From positions 14,610-78,609 of the forward strand of contig VTPC01090912.1 in assembly GCA_011009095.1 (NCBI GenBank): DNA of 64,000 nucleotides. Reading direction: 5' to 3'. The DNA comes from Ignelater luminosus (lineage: Eukaryota; Arthropoda; Insecta; Coleoptera; Elateridae). Shown here piece by piece: positions 1 through 10,199 of this stretch. Below the pieces are notes generated by a model. The model saw nothing but the letters and a program-made list of their open reading frames with translations, ran no database searches and was not told where the DNA came from. Within the stretch, counting starts at the first letter, position 1. Each line of letters begins with the position of its first letter. The translations under genes and the position numbers were made by a program.

Positions 1-226
1 TGCAGGATAAAATAGTTTCATTTTTATTGTTCCGTTGGCGTTGTTCTTTTTTAACTTCGTTTTGTATTATATCTGGACACTTTTTACACGCCGTTAGATG
101 ATTCACCATTCTAGTTGCATGCATAGCCGTCTTGTTTTTACAAAACTTGCACTCGTATGTCTTTATTTTCGCGGAATTTGGTATTAAATTATAATAACGA
201 AAAGCAACGCTTTTTTTTCTAGACAT
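1..226 (-). CDS. hAT-type transposase N-terminus with BED zinc finger (partial)
   Basis: An open frame starts at an ATG at 226-224 and runs off the left edge of the window, giving about 75 residues. It encodes a CxxC pair (CKFC) followed about 20 residues later by HLTAC, then a Lys/Arg-rich stretch. The CxxC...H...C layout is that of BED zinc fingers, which sit at the N-terminus of many hAT transposases and bind DNA, normally the element's ends. No stop or frameshift is seen in the visible part. The catalytic RNase H-like domain would lie outside the window, so completeness cannot be judged. A host BED-finger gene is possible, but the nearby subterminal-repeat-like sequence favours a transposon. 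Confidence 0.6.
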   Translation of the reverse strand, partial: MSRKKSVAFRYYNLIPNSAKIKTYECKFCKNKTAMHATRMVNHLTACKKCPDIIQNEVKKEQRQRNNKNETILSC

Positions 227-349
227 TTTTAATTAATAAATACACCGGTAACATTAAATACACGCTACACACAGGAAGGTTAAGCTGTAACTGCATCAGT
301 ACAATGAAACTGCCGAATAAGCAGTTGATATATACACAGGGACACATCA

Positions 350-522
350 GGTCTAGCATGTTTGTGACGGTCAGAATGAAATTGACAGACACATCATTTT
401 GATATATGACAAATTTTACATAAAACTGATGTTTTTGTCATTTTGATGTCACAAAGTAAAATGACGTGACGGTCATTTTCAATATGACTGTGACGTGACC
501 ATGTCATATGACCCAGCTCACA
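350..522. repeat. Putative hAT 5' terminal and subterminal repeat region
   Basis: This stretch lies just upstream of the BED-finger ORF and is densely packed with TGAC/GTCA words (for example TGACGTGACGGTCA and GTGACGTGACC). Near 510-522 it ends in a sequence whose complement reads GAGCTGGGTCATATGAC, similar to hAT ends. Clustered short motifs of this kind are typical hAT subterminal transposase-binding sites. The other end of the element is off the window, so neither the terminal repeat nor an 8-bp target duplication can be confirmed. Confidence 0.35.
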
Positions 523-526
523 TTAC

Positions 527-1604
527 CAGTTCACACCCTATAGCTGCACAAAAACAAAAATACAAAATATAAACACCCAAATCTTAGGAATTTAATATGT
601 AGCAGGGCAGTTAGTTGTAAAAGGACAGTCGTAAGTACGGGGTCGGTGTGTGTCGAACGCAAGAGGCCTCACGCGAAGTCGTAGTGTAAAAGTTGCCTTA
701 ATGTGCTTTTTGTGGGGGACCATTTAATACAAATGCATACGCCACTTAGGTTTAATCAGTATTCTGTTTATTATTGTTGTTGTTGCTGTGGCCTTACTGT
801 GTGTCTGTGCCATTTATTGATTATTATTGTTGTTATTGATGTTGTTGTTGATACGGCGTTACAGTTTGTAATTGCCGCTAATTGGTATCGTGTCATCCAC
901 AGTGAGTGGGAGGCACTCTTGTTTAAAGGGTTGTTACTGAGTGTAGAGAAATCACTAGTACACCCGCTGAATTAACCGCATAGCTAGCTGTTTGCTTGGA
1001 GGGACAATGAGTCCTACCAGTGGTCCGGGCTGATACCGCCCGGGCAGCGTCCGGGAGCGCTCGAACCCCTGCACGTCAATTCTACGGAGGAGCGTTCTCC
1101 AAGGAGATGAGTGTTATGACGGTGATGGTTTCACCTGGTCGTCCGACATTCCGTCGGATGGCATCACAGTGCGATAAGCACTTGTTAAAGGTCACCATGA
1201 TCCCGACAATGCACTGAAGATAACAGCCACCAAACACCAGGATACGATCTTCTAGACGCGACGAGGGACGCCGCTGGCAAACCCCTCTCGCTCCTGTAAG
1301 TTTTTCAGTGACGTGTTTACTTGGTAAGAAACTAATGCATGAAACCTTTTTTTTGTAAAGGGGGAATTTCTGTGTATGGTCCCATATCCCTACACTTAAA
1401 TGGCAACTCAATGAGCCGCGAAGTCGACCGACCCCGGGGTAGAGCAAGCATCCACGCGGCTAATAAGGACCCGCTTAAGTAAAATTGTGATTTATTCCTA
1501 CGCATGTTATACTTTACCTTATAATTGTGGCTTTGTGAAAAGTTTAAATGAACACAAACTTTGAAATTTTATTTAAACAATAATCTGTTTAATTTTATGT
1601 TTCT
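527..1604. other. Unassigned intergenic sequence
   Basis: No recognisable gene. Bases about 1000-1460 are richer in G+C and CpG than their surroundings and contain a small stem (TCCGAC-5 nt-GTCGGA near 1142-1158). Open frames on both strands here match no family I know and overlap one another, so they are not called. The block may be the remnant of an unidentified mobile element. Confidence 0.3.
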
Positions 1605-3737
1605 ATACTTTTGTTTATTGATTGAATCTGACCAAGGTATATACATATTCCTCCACTTATTCTAGCGGAGAGTTGTCTAATTCAATAGGTCGAAATACTT
1701 CTAGATTGGTCATTATCTTAGTCTTTAATATTCATTTTTAACTCTATTTCTTGCGAAGCGTCATTAAGTTCACTTAGCATCTCCTGAAGTTCTTCTAACG
1801 TATTTGTTATTACGGCTATATCATCGGCATATCTGAGGTGTGAGAGTTGTACTCCATCTATTTTAATGCTTCTGTCTTCCCACCCTAGTGTTTTAGAAAC
1901 ATCTTCCAAGGTTGCCGTAAATAACTACAGTGAAAGATTGTCTCCTTGTCTTACTCCTCTTAACGCTTGTATTTCTTCTGTTTGTGCATGCAGCTCAACT
2001 TTAAAAGTGCAATTCTTGTATATAGATCTTCCAAGAGCATGATATATCTATGGTCTGTTTTTAATCGTTTCAGCGAGTCTACTACTGCCCAATGTTTTAC
2101 GGTATTAAAAGCTTTCTCGTAACCCACGAACGCTGTAGCTAATAGAAGATTCTATTCTATCGATTTCTGTATTAGTTCTTTTACTGTATGTATATGCTTT
2201 ACTGTTCCGTGCTTTTTTTGAAAGCCTGCCTGTTCATTTGGTTGAGTGGAGTCTAGTTTGCTGCTTAATCTGTTGAAGAACAGCTCATGTACATGTGATA
2301 ACAACGATATAGGCCGGTAGTTTATTAAGTTTGTCTTATCTCTTTTTTTATATAAGATGATGACTTTCGCTCTCTTTCAGGTTTCCGGAATTATTCCTTG
2401 ATCTAAGCATCTGTTAAATAATATCTGCAGAGCTTTTAGTAAAGTGTTGTCCTTGTCTTTTAATAGCTCTATTACGACTTCATCTTAACCAGGTGCTTTA
2501 TGGGTTCTTCATCTGCCTTATTGCTTGCTTTATTTCGTACTTGCTTATTTCTGGCAGGCTCTCTGTAAAATGTTTTGACAATTTCGCTCTTCTATCGACA
2601 GGTAGTTAGGTTTTGGGCTTTAGAGGATTGTAAAGCGTTTGGTAAAAATTCTTAACCACCTTCAGAATTTCATTTCGTTCAGTAACTGTTCTTCCATCTA
2701 TTGTAATTTGAAATATATGCTGGCTCTTTGCTGGTATTTGTTTTCTAAACACCTTGCCTCCTTTATTCTTCTTTATTGTTTTCTTGATCTTTTCCGTGTT
2801 GTATTTTCTAACGCTTTTCTGATTTTTCTTCTTATCTGCTTATCGATCACTTTTAGTTCATTTCTTCCTTCTGCAGTTTTGTTCTTCACTAATTCCTCTC
2901 TCTTCTTTATGAGCTTTTTTGTGTCTTGAGTTAATTTGTTTGTTTACTTTTACCTAGAATCTTTTTAGCTGCTGTGGTGATACTGCGTACTATGTGTTTG
3001 TTTAGGTCGCCCTCCGTATCTGTATCAAAGTTTATACACTTATGCATTTGCAGCCTTCTTTCCCCTACATATGCTGCTCTCATCTTAGGGTCCCCTAGTT
3101 TCTCCTAAAACTGATGGGATTCTGGTGACAGTCTCATTCTTTCTAGCTTGGTATCATTGGTATCATTCTGTGGTCGCTGCTCATTGCTAGCTGATTGATT
3201 ATCTTTACGTTATGTATGATTTCGCAATTATTGGAGATCATATAATCAATTTGATTTCTCGTTTTCCCATTTGGGCTTCGCCATGCCCATTGCTCATTTT
3301 CTTTCTTTTCGAAAAAAGTGTTCATGCAGTATAAGTGTTCTTTCTTAAGAAAGTTAACCAGCAGTTTTCCTCTGTCATATTTGTCTCCTATCACAAATCG
3401 ACCAACACTTATTTCACCACTTTGACTTCTGCCTATTTTAGCATTAAAGTCTCCAATTATCATAGTATAATGCGTTTTGTCGGTCTTAATTGCTGTTTCA
3501 ATGTCGTCATAAAATTTATCTGCGAGCTCATCGTTGTACGTCGTCGTTGGGGCATAAGCTTGAATGATCTTTATTTTATATCTTCTATCTCTTTCAGAGA
3601 TTGATTCGAATTTACTATTTCTTATTTATTAGTATGGCTATGCCGTGGTTGCTATTATCGCTGCTTCCTCTGTAGGACATTATGTTTCCAATCTTGAGTG
3701 TTATCAAATCTTCGTCTCTTTTGCAGGTCTCACTTAG
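1605..3737 (-). pseudogene. RTE-clade LINE: endonuclease to reverse transcriptase (inverted 5' part)
   Basis: Read on the minus strand, broken frames give in order an APE-type endonuclease (IQAYAPTT and IIGDFNAKIG at about 3560-3400, then a DYMISNN/SSDHR end at about 3240-3170), a charged linker, and reverse transcriptase motifs (INYRPISLLS about 2320, YADDIAV about 1830, KMNI about 1735). The order matches RTE/BovB-type LINEs, annotated in insects as craniofacial development protein 2-like. Many stops and frameshifts make it non-functional. Homology stops near YLGQIQSINK at about 1610. The rest of the protein continues on the opposite strand at 3738, so this looks like the inverted 5' segment of one insertion rather than an independent copy. 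Confidence 0.8.
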
Positions 3738-4240
3738 TCCGTGTTCAAATCTGATCTACCGAAGAGTTTGAAATCAAAGACCTGGAACGAGTGTATTTTG
3801 CCTGTGTTAACATATAGGTGTGAAACGTGGTCTGTAACAACATGTTATCTCAATAGACTAAAGGTAGCACAAGAAAGAATGGAACGCTCCATGCTGGGAA
3901 TATCCATCAGAGAAAGGGAAAAGAACGAGTGGATTAGAGAAAGGACAAAAGTTATCGATGTACCAAATAGAGTGTCTACCTCGAAATGGGGATGGGCAGG
4001 CCCGGGGCCAGAATGGAAAGGAATATGTGGTGCAGACGAATACAAGCATGGCGGCCGTGGCAAGGAAGGCAAAACCGGGGAAGTCCGAGGACGAGGTGGA
4101 GAGACGACATAGTGAGGATTGCGGGCAAGGCATGGACGAGAAAAGCAAAAAAACGACAAGTGTGGAAGAATATGAAGAAGACCTATACCCAGCAGTGGGT
4201 GATTAAGGTTGTAAAAGAAGAAGAAAAACTTTTATAGAGA
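3738..4240 (+). pseudogene. RTE-clade LINE: C-terminal domain (3' part in sense orientation)
   Basis: The plus strand opens with VFKSDLPKSLKSKTWNEC and continues with LPVLTYRCETWS and MERSMLGI, then, after frame changes, a tryptophan-containing tail (VWKNMKKTYTQQW). This is the C-terminal region that follows the reverse transcriptase in RTE-type LINEs. It begins only about 20 residues downstream, in element coordinates, of where the minus-strand copy at 1605-3737 stops. The two pieces therefore form one head-to-head, 5'-inverted insertion. The reading frame is shifted near 3990. The 3' end is A-rich (about 4205-4235) with no long poly(A). Confidence 0.75.
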
Positions 4241-4630
4241 AATCTAATTATTGTTGTGAAATAGAGACAGTATAATTTCCACAGAAATTTGCTGCACATG
4301 CTTGAAATTAATGTATTACCTATCATTTTAATGCAATCATCAAATATATAATTAGATCCACTTGACTTTTACTAAGCTAGGGCAAATGCCAGACAGTATT
4401 CTCTATCAATTATTATTTTGAAGGACTTTCAGGTCTTCAGTAACGTAAAGTTTTATACTCAATCTTACCAAACAGTACCAAATTAATTCTAATCTACCAA
4501 TAATAAGTAAATAGATATTTTTTATAATGCCTTGAACAAGAATTGAAACCAAATATCCAAGATTGGGTAATTTGCCACTCAGGTCGCGACTCTACAATAG
4601 ATGAGTTTAGTAACAAAAATGTTTTATATA
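4241..4630. other. Intergenic, nothing recognised
   Basis: A+T-rich sequence without a supported gene or repeat. It ends in a TA-rich target (TATATA) where the next element is inserted. Confidence 0.4.
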
Positions 4631-6403
4631 CAGGGTGAGTTTTTTTCGATGTTTAGTATGGGGATCTCGAAAACTAGGGGAGATAGAGAAACGATTAAAT
4701 GGGGAAATAATTACAGTTTTACGAGCTTAATTTAATGAGGTTTTTGCTTTTTAGAAAAAATGCATGGCTAACTAGATATCTCGCAAAAATAAGTTTTCTT
4801 GTTATTCTGTTCAGTGCCTATAGCTCTGTTATTATTGACTTTAGAAAAAATGTGTAAAGAAAAAAGTTGTAGGTACTTATGTGGTTAATAATACAGTTTA
4901 ACCGAATTTTTTATTTAAGCTATAATTTTTGAGTTATGACACAAGCTTGTGTTTTTTCTAATGGAAACCATAGTGGCCATGACGTTATAAAAAAGGCCCT
5001 TTTTCAACGATTCTAACGATATACCACTTGCCATAGTTAGTTTTATAAATAAATAAATTATAACCTTTTCTTCTTTTCATTTTTGAACTGTTCAAGTAGT
5101 ACGCTATGGAAACAATTGATAGATGTGCATTGGGTTTAATAATAAAATTTAAGTTAGTTATTAGAATTTTTCTTTTAATTTCGAAATTATAAACATAATT
5201 ATTTTGGTGTGAAATGTTTATTCCTTTAGAGTTGCAATTTTAAATAAAAATATTTCTGAAAAACTAATAAACAGAGAATGACAACCGATAAATTAAGAAA
5301 CAATAAAAGAAATTAGGATATAAATAAAGTAGTACTAAAACAACGTAACTGAAGTAAGTAAAGTATTTAAGATAAGTGAACAAAGCAGATTTAGATAAAA
5401 ATAGGTACTTCACTCATAGGTGAAACTAAAAATGCTGTTAACATAGTATGCTATGGAAACTATTAACAGATGCAAACGACAATTACCTATTGACAGGAGC
5501 AAATCATTTAGTTTCTAATTAATGTTGATTTTGGTTTCGTAAATTATCAATATGAATTTTTCTAATCAAGAAAAGCGTGATATGATTGAGTGTTACATTT
5601 TGTGTCATAAAAATAAAAAGATAGGGTATATCAAAAGTCATACAACACAGTAGATGACCTTAAAGAAGCTGTACTAAAAGTTTTTGCTAATATTGATGTA
5701 ACTTGTGCATTAATTATAATGTTGAACCTTTTGAACATGTTTAGTCCTAAATACTTTACTTTATTGTTTCTTAATTTATCGTTTGTCATTCTCTGTTTAT
5801 TGGTTTCTCAGAAATTATTTTTATTTAAAATAATTATGTTTATAATTTCATAATTAAAATAAAAATTTTAATAACTAACTTGAATTTTATTATTAGACGT
5901 GATGCGCGCATCTATCAATTGTTTCCATAGCGTACTACTTGAGCAGTACAAAAATGAAAAGAAAAACAAGGCCATAATTTATTTATTTATAAAAATAATT
6001 ATGTCAAGTAATATATCGTTAGAATCGTTGAAAAAAGGCCTTTTTTATAAAGCCATGGCCGACTATGGTTTCCATTAGAAAAAACACAAGCTTGTGTCAT
6101 AACTCAAAAATTATAGCTTAAATAAACAATTCGGTTAGACTGTATTATTAAGCACATAGTTACCTACAACTTTTTCCTTTACACATTTTTTCCAAAGTCA
6201 ATAATAACAGAGCTATAGGCACTAAACAAAATACCAAAAAAATTATTTTTGCGAAATATCTAGTTAGCCATGCATTTTTTCCGAAAAACAAAAAGCTCAT
6301 TAAATTGAGCGCGTAAAACTGCAATTCTTTCCGCATTTAATCGTCTCTCTATCTCCGCTAGTTTCCGAGATCCCCCTACTAAACATCGAAAAAGCTCACC
6401 CTG
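4631..6403. mobile_element. Long-palindrome TA-flanked DNA transposon (Tc1/mariner-like, non-autonomous)
   Basis: Both ends read CAGGGTGAG... inward and are flanked by TA (4629-4630 and 6404-6405). The inverted repeats are very long: roughly 4631-5320 pairs with 5760-6403. Matching landmarks include ATGCATGGCTAACTAGATAT on the left and its complement near 6265, and ACACAAGCTTGTG in both arms (about 4940 and 6085). The two arms have diverged by substitutions and small indels. The loop (about 5320-5760) holds a decayed transposase piece. This is a fold-back, MITE-like deletion derivative of an IS630/Tc1/mariner-superfamily element, mobilised only in trans if at all. Confidence 0.8.
5552..5720 (+). 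pseudogene. Deleted transposase remnant: N-terminal DUF4817-like piece joined to a C-terminal piece
   Basis: An ATG at 5552 opens 33 codons beginning MNFSNQEKRDMIECYILC, then stop at 5651. The EK.DMIECY pattern resembles the start of the DUF4817/helix-turn-helix region of insect Tc1/mariner-like transposases. In a different frame from about 5648 the sequence reads VDDLKEAVLKVFANI, which resembles the last helices of the same proteins. The entire catalytic core is missing, so an internal deletion has joined the two ends of the gene. It lies in the loop of the 4631-6403 palindrome. The family assignment is from memory of the motif and is moderate. Confidence 0.5.
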
Positions 6404-6405
6404 TA

Positions 6406-7255
6406 TATATATAAAACAAGAGCTCGACGACAATGATTTCGTACTGGCAAGGCACGTGCGAACTCGCCTTACGATAGCTAAAGATCAGTCATTCCTTCAG
6501 TGGAAATAAATTACATTTTAACTGACATAACCAAAGAACTCTTAAATAGTTAGGTTTTTATTAAAACTAGTTAAGAATAAAATAAAAATGTCAACTTAGA
6601 ATATTAATGGGTGCGTTCAACGTTGGTATCTCAAGAATTGCACTTTAAGAAAGTAAACAATGAAGAATCTTATGAAAAGAATATTGATTCCCATTTAAAA
6701 ATACAAATTGTAGACATAAAAATGATAAGAAATAACAACATTATTTTTCAAACAAATTCCAACCACCAAAGGCAATAAAATTTTGAATAAATCTAGCTAC
6801 AAAACAAAATTACATTCACAATTCTATTTTAAACGTAGGAATGCAACGTAAACGCAATTTAACCAGTTTTTGTATTAAGGAAACGGCAACAGAACCAGAT
6901 TTAAGAAATTTATGAAATTCTAATAATTATGCGAAATACACTAGAAAGAATGCATACAAATGCAAAATATTCTAACAAGATAATGTTATTAATTAGTTTT
7001 CCGAAGTAAAACACGTCATAAATTCTGATAATTTCTTATTCTTCGTTCATTACTGATTGCAACAACATAGCAAATTAGAATTTAACCTAACCGTGTTGGC
7101 GTTATTCAGGTGTTTGTAGTATAAGTTTTCCAAACTTCCCGGCTCTCCTTGGAAATTAATTTGAAATTTTTAGTGTTTTGCTTCTACAGGAATAAACGTT
7201 GACTTCTACTCTATTAAAAGCATCACTAAAGCTTCAGCTTCACTGCTTTATTGTA
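6406..7255. other. Intergenic, nothing recognised
   Basis: A+T-rich, no supported coding, RNA or repeat feature. Confidence 0.4.
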
Positions 7256-8129
7256 CAGGGTGTTGGAAACAATTCCAATACATTGTTTAATTTAAGTTTT
7301 TGTTGGTTGGAGTGTGCTGCAACATGTCAGTCCTGCCTTTCGGGCATTTGGCACTGATTAAGTGTTAAAATGACAGTTATTTAATTCATAATCTACAGTG
7401 TGATTTTTAAGTACTATAAATTTTAAAAACCATCTGATGATTGACTCGTGGTCTTTGTTTAAAAATGAAATGTGAGAACTATACCAAGCAACAAAATGTT
7501 ACCATAAAACAAATTTCACCTAGTAAAACATGGCTTCTTTGTGGTTTTCAGATGTGGGAGAACATAGTGAAATGCATCACAGATTTTATTCTGCTACATA
7601 AAATAAATATTTCTCTACATAAAAGAAATAAAGTTGTAAAACTACAAAAATAGTTGTGTAAACAACTGTCTATTCCAAGATACTTTGATGTTTTTACATA
7701 CAGTTGGTATAAAGCAGGTTTTGTCGAAAATAGCCAACCATTTTTTGTGAATACTATGATATTTGTATTTTACGACAAAAAAGTATTTTGCAGAATTTGT
7801 AACATAATGCGCCTTTTAAAGTGTAGGTAGTGCTGCACAAATCTGCTTCCACTATTTGTTTTATTGATTACCATTCATGAAGAAATGTTTTTCCGTAATT
7901 ATTGATACGTTAATTTGAGAGCAGTATTTTTAGCATCAACAAGTATAATGAGTTTAGTTTCATATTAAAAGTTTTTTCTTTGTGTATCCTTACAAAATCC
8001 ATATTACTTGAAAGTACAAATATAGGCTTTTAAAATTCACCATAAAACGTACAAACTTCCAAATAAAAAAACTAAGAGTTACCACAACAGAATTTGCAGA
8101 TGAAAAGTATTGTTTAAATATCCTCCCTG
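7256..8129. mobile_element. Candidate TA-flanked element with short inverted ends
   Basis: The left edge reads TA-CAGGGTGTTGG (7254 on). The right edge complements to TA-CAGGGAGGATA (ending 8129, TA 8130-8131). Only about 7 terminal bases are shared, so chance is possible, but the termini resemble the CAGGGTG ends of the 4631-6403 element. A 70-codon frame at 7441-7653 inside matches nothing known. Confidence 0.25.
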
Positions 8130-8498
8130 TATAGCAATGAACCGCTAGTTTAAAATAAATAGCGTGTGTTATGTATCAGTATCACTTTTAGTTACCGTTC
8201 CATGTGTTAAGTTCAAGGGTACTTTCGGCGTTCTTTTAATTGTTTGTTTGAAGTTCCTCTTCTTGAGAAAGATGTGTTTTATAATTCAGTTCGAAATCAA
8301 TTTTCTGGGTTTAGCAATTTTTCTAATTATTTCATTTCTAGCAAGCGGAACGCAGGGTGTATTCTCTCTCGTCTTTGAGTTTTATTTTTCAAAGTATGTT
8401 GAACTCTCACAACTGAGACTTGTTTCCTGGCAATGATTACTCCATCGAACTTTTATTAGTGATTTGATTAAGTTCAGACCACTGTACTGTATTTTATA
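8130..8498. other. Intergenic, nothing recognised
   Basis: Short unique A+T-rich stretch before the mariner insertion. A 90-codon frame at 8164-8436 is hydrophobic but lacks any recognisable family feature. Confidence 0.35.
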
Positions 8499-8527
8499 TT
8501 AGGTGTATACCTATGAAATGAGACTTT
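8499..8527 (+). repeat. mariner left terminal inverted repeat
   Basis: Begins TTAGGTGTATACC after a TA dinucleotide. Bases 8501-8527 are the exact complement of 9740-9766. Confidence 0.92.
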
Positions 8528-8669
8528 CAGCTATTAGACCACAGATGTCGCTAGGAGTATTTTTAAACTGTCCCAAATGTCTTATTTTTTTCGTCTGTCA
8601 TCTGTCAACAATATTCAATTCATTGTTTGTGATGTTTCATACAACAACGCATTTTTTTCGCTCTTAAAA

Positions 8670-9695
8670 ATGTCGAATTTCGTGCCTTCAAACTACGATT
8701 TGCGGACATCGTTGATTTTCTGTTATCAATTGAAGAAAAACGCTTCTCAAGCTCATCAAATGCTTATAGAAGCTTACGGTGGACATGCTCTAAGCAGAGC
8801 ACAGTGCTTCAGGTGGTTTGAAAAATTCCGAAGTGGTGATTTTAGCGTGGAGAACGAGGAACGTGGCCGGCCACCGAAAAAGTTTGAGGACACCGAATTG
8901 CAAGCATTGTTGAATGAAGATGATGGTCAAACGCAAGAAATGATGGCAGAGCAGTTGGGAGTGACCCAAAAAACCATTTGCAAACGTTTGAAAGACATGG
9001 GCATGATTTTAAAGGTCGGAAGATGGGTGCCGCATGAACTGACTGAAAGGCAGCAAGAGAACCGAAAAACCACTTGTGAAATGCTGCTCTCCCGGTTCAA
9101 AAGGAAGTCTTTTTTGCATCGAATCGTTACGGGTGTATTTCTCCAATCCCAAGCGTAAACGATCGTATGGTCCGCCCGGCCACAAGCCAAAATCAACGGC
9201 CAAACCAAATCGCTTCGGCCGCAAGGCAATGCTGTGTGTTTTCTGGGATCAGCATGGTATGATTTGGTACGAGCTATTAAAACCAGGTGAAACAGTTGAC
9301 GGTGCACGCTACCAACGACAATTGGCCGATTTGAACAGCGCTATACACCGAAAACGCCCAGAATATGCCGATCGGCGTCACAAAGTAATTTTTCTTGATG
9401 ACAATGCACCACCACATCGAACAAGAGCGACCCGGGAATTGGTGGAGACGTACGATTGGGAACCGCTGGTGCATGCGGCTTACTCACCAGACTTGGCGCC
9501 TTCCGATTATCATTTGTTTGCATCGATGGGCCACGCACTTTCCGAGCAGCGTTTCAATTCTCACGAAGAAGCCAAAAAATGGCTCGATGATTGGTTTGCG
9601 CCAAAGACGGCCAATTTTTTTGGCGCGGCATTCACAAATTGCCTGAGAGATGGGTAAAATGTGTCGCTAGCGATGGCTATTATTTTGAAGATTAA
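8670..9695 (+). pseudogene. mariner transposase (D,D34D), frameshifted
   Basis: The ATG at 8670 gives MSNFVPSNYDLR, aligned with the usual mauritiana-subfamily start, rather than the in-frame ATG at 8577. Recognisable parts are two helix-turn-helix regions (AQCFRWFEKF..., QKTICKRLKDM), the WVPHEL linker motif, the catalytic FLDDNAPPH Asp, and a third Asp in SPDLAPSDYHLF exactly 34 residues later. Near 9133 about 14 nt are missing, removing the conserved TGDEKW segment that carries the first catalytic Asp and shifting the frame. Near 9611-9622 one T is lost from a T run, shifting the last part (ending YYFED, stop 9693-9695). The protein would be inactive. Confidence 0.93.
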
Positions 9696-9739
9696 ATTTG
9701 TAACCATTTTTTGTTAATAAACGTTTAAAATTGAAAAAA

Positions 9740-9768
9740 AAAGTCTCATTTCATAGGTATACACCTGG
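9740..9768 (-). repeat. mariner right terminal inverted repeat
   Basis: Exact inverted match over 27 bases to the left end. Followed by TA at 9769-9770. Confidence 0.92.
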
Positions 9769-9954
9769 TATATACAACAGAAGATTTACGCGTGAATTAA
9801 TTCACCGTAAAGCGAACTTAACCCCAGACTGTTTTTGCTTGTTAGATCCTGCTTCGCGCCAAGACGGCAATAAAATCTCCAGGAAGCACACGTGTGGAAT
9901 GTAATGAATAATATACAGACATAACTAAAGAAAATACTAAATTAACAGAAGCTT

Positions 9955-10030
9955 TTAATCACAGACTAGAATCACAGACCAGTCACAGACCTGAACCACG
10001 GACCTGATCACAGACTCACACACCTGAAGT
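9955..10030 (+). repeat. Short degenerate tandem repeat (CACAGACC-type)
   Basis: Five to six loosely periodic copies of a 10-14 base motif, ATCACAGACC and variants (ATCACAGACT, AGTCACAGACC, ATCACAGACTC). Confidence 0.6.
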
Positions 10031-10199
10031 ATAAAATAATATACAAGAATGTATTGATTGCCTTCGAACCGGACGGGGTGCGATCGATAGAGTCTAGCGG
10101 TGGTATTAGGCATTTAAGAGCTTTTTATTAATCACCCCATAGGAACTGAGAACGAGCGGATCAAAGGGACAAAAATAGAGTTTTTTCGCCCTACTCGTT

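Larger units (their letters stand above)
8499..9768 (+). mobile_element. mariner element (mauritiana-like), complete ends
   Basis: The element is 1,270 bp, the normal size for mariner, and is flanked by the TA target duplication (8497-8498 and 9769-9770). The inverted termini share 27 identical bases starting AGGTGTATACC, preceded by TT on the left and GG on the right (CC when read inward). It carries a single transposase gene on the plus strand. That gene is broken twice, so the copy is non-autonomous, but its ends look fully usable by a transposase supplied in trans. The identical termini suggest a fairly recent insertion compared with other repeats here. Confidence 0.95.

Noticed and set aside
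1082-1447. 121-codon open frame on the minus strand
   Set aside because: No family resemblance and it overlaps another unremarkable frame on the plus strand. Treated as chance in a G+C-richer patch.
3845-4159. Pro/Ser-rich minus-strand frames of about 100 codons
   Set aside because: They are antisense to the recognisable RTE C-terminal sequence on the plus strand.
8164-8436. 90-codon hydrophobic frame
   Set aside because: No start context, family motif or conserved pattern. A+T-rich DNA readily gives such Leu/Phe-rich frames.
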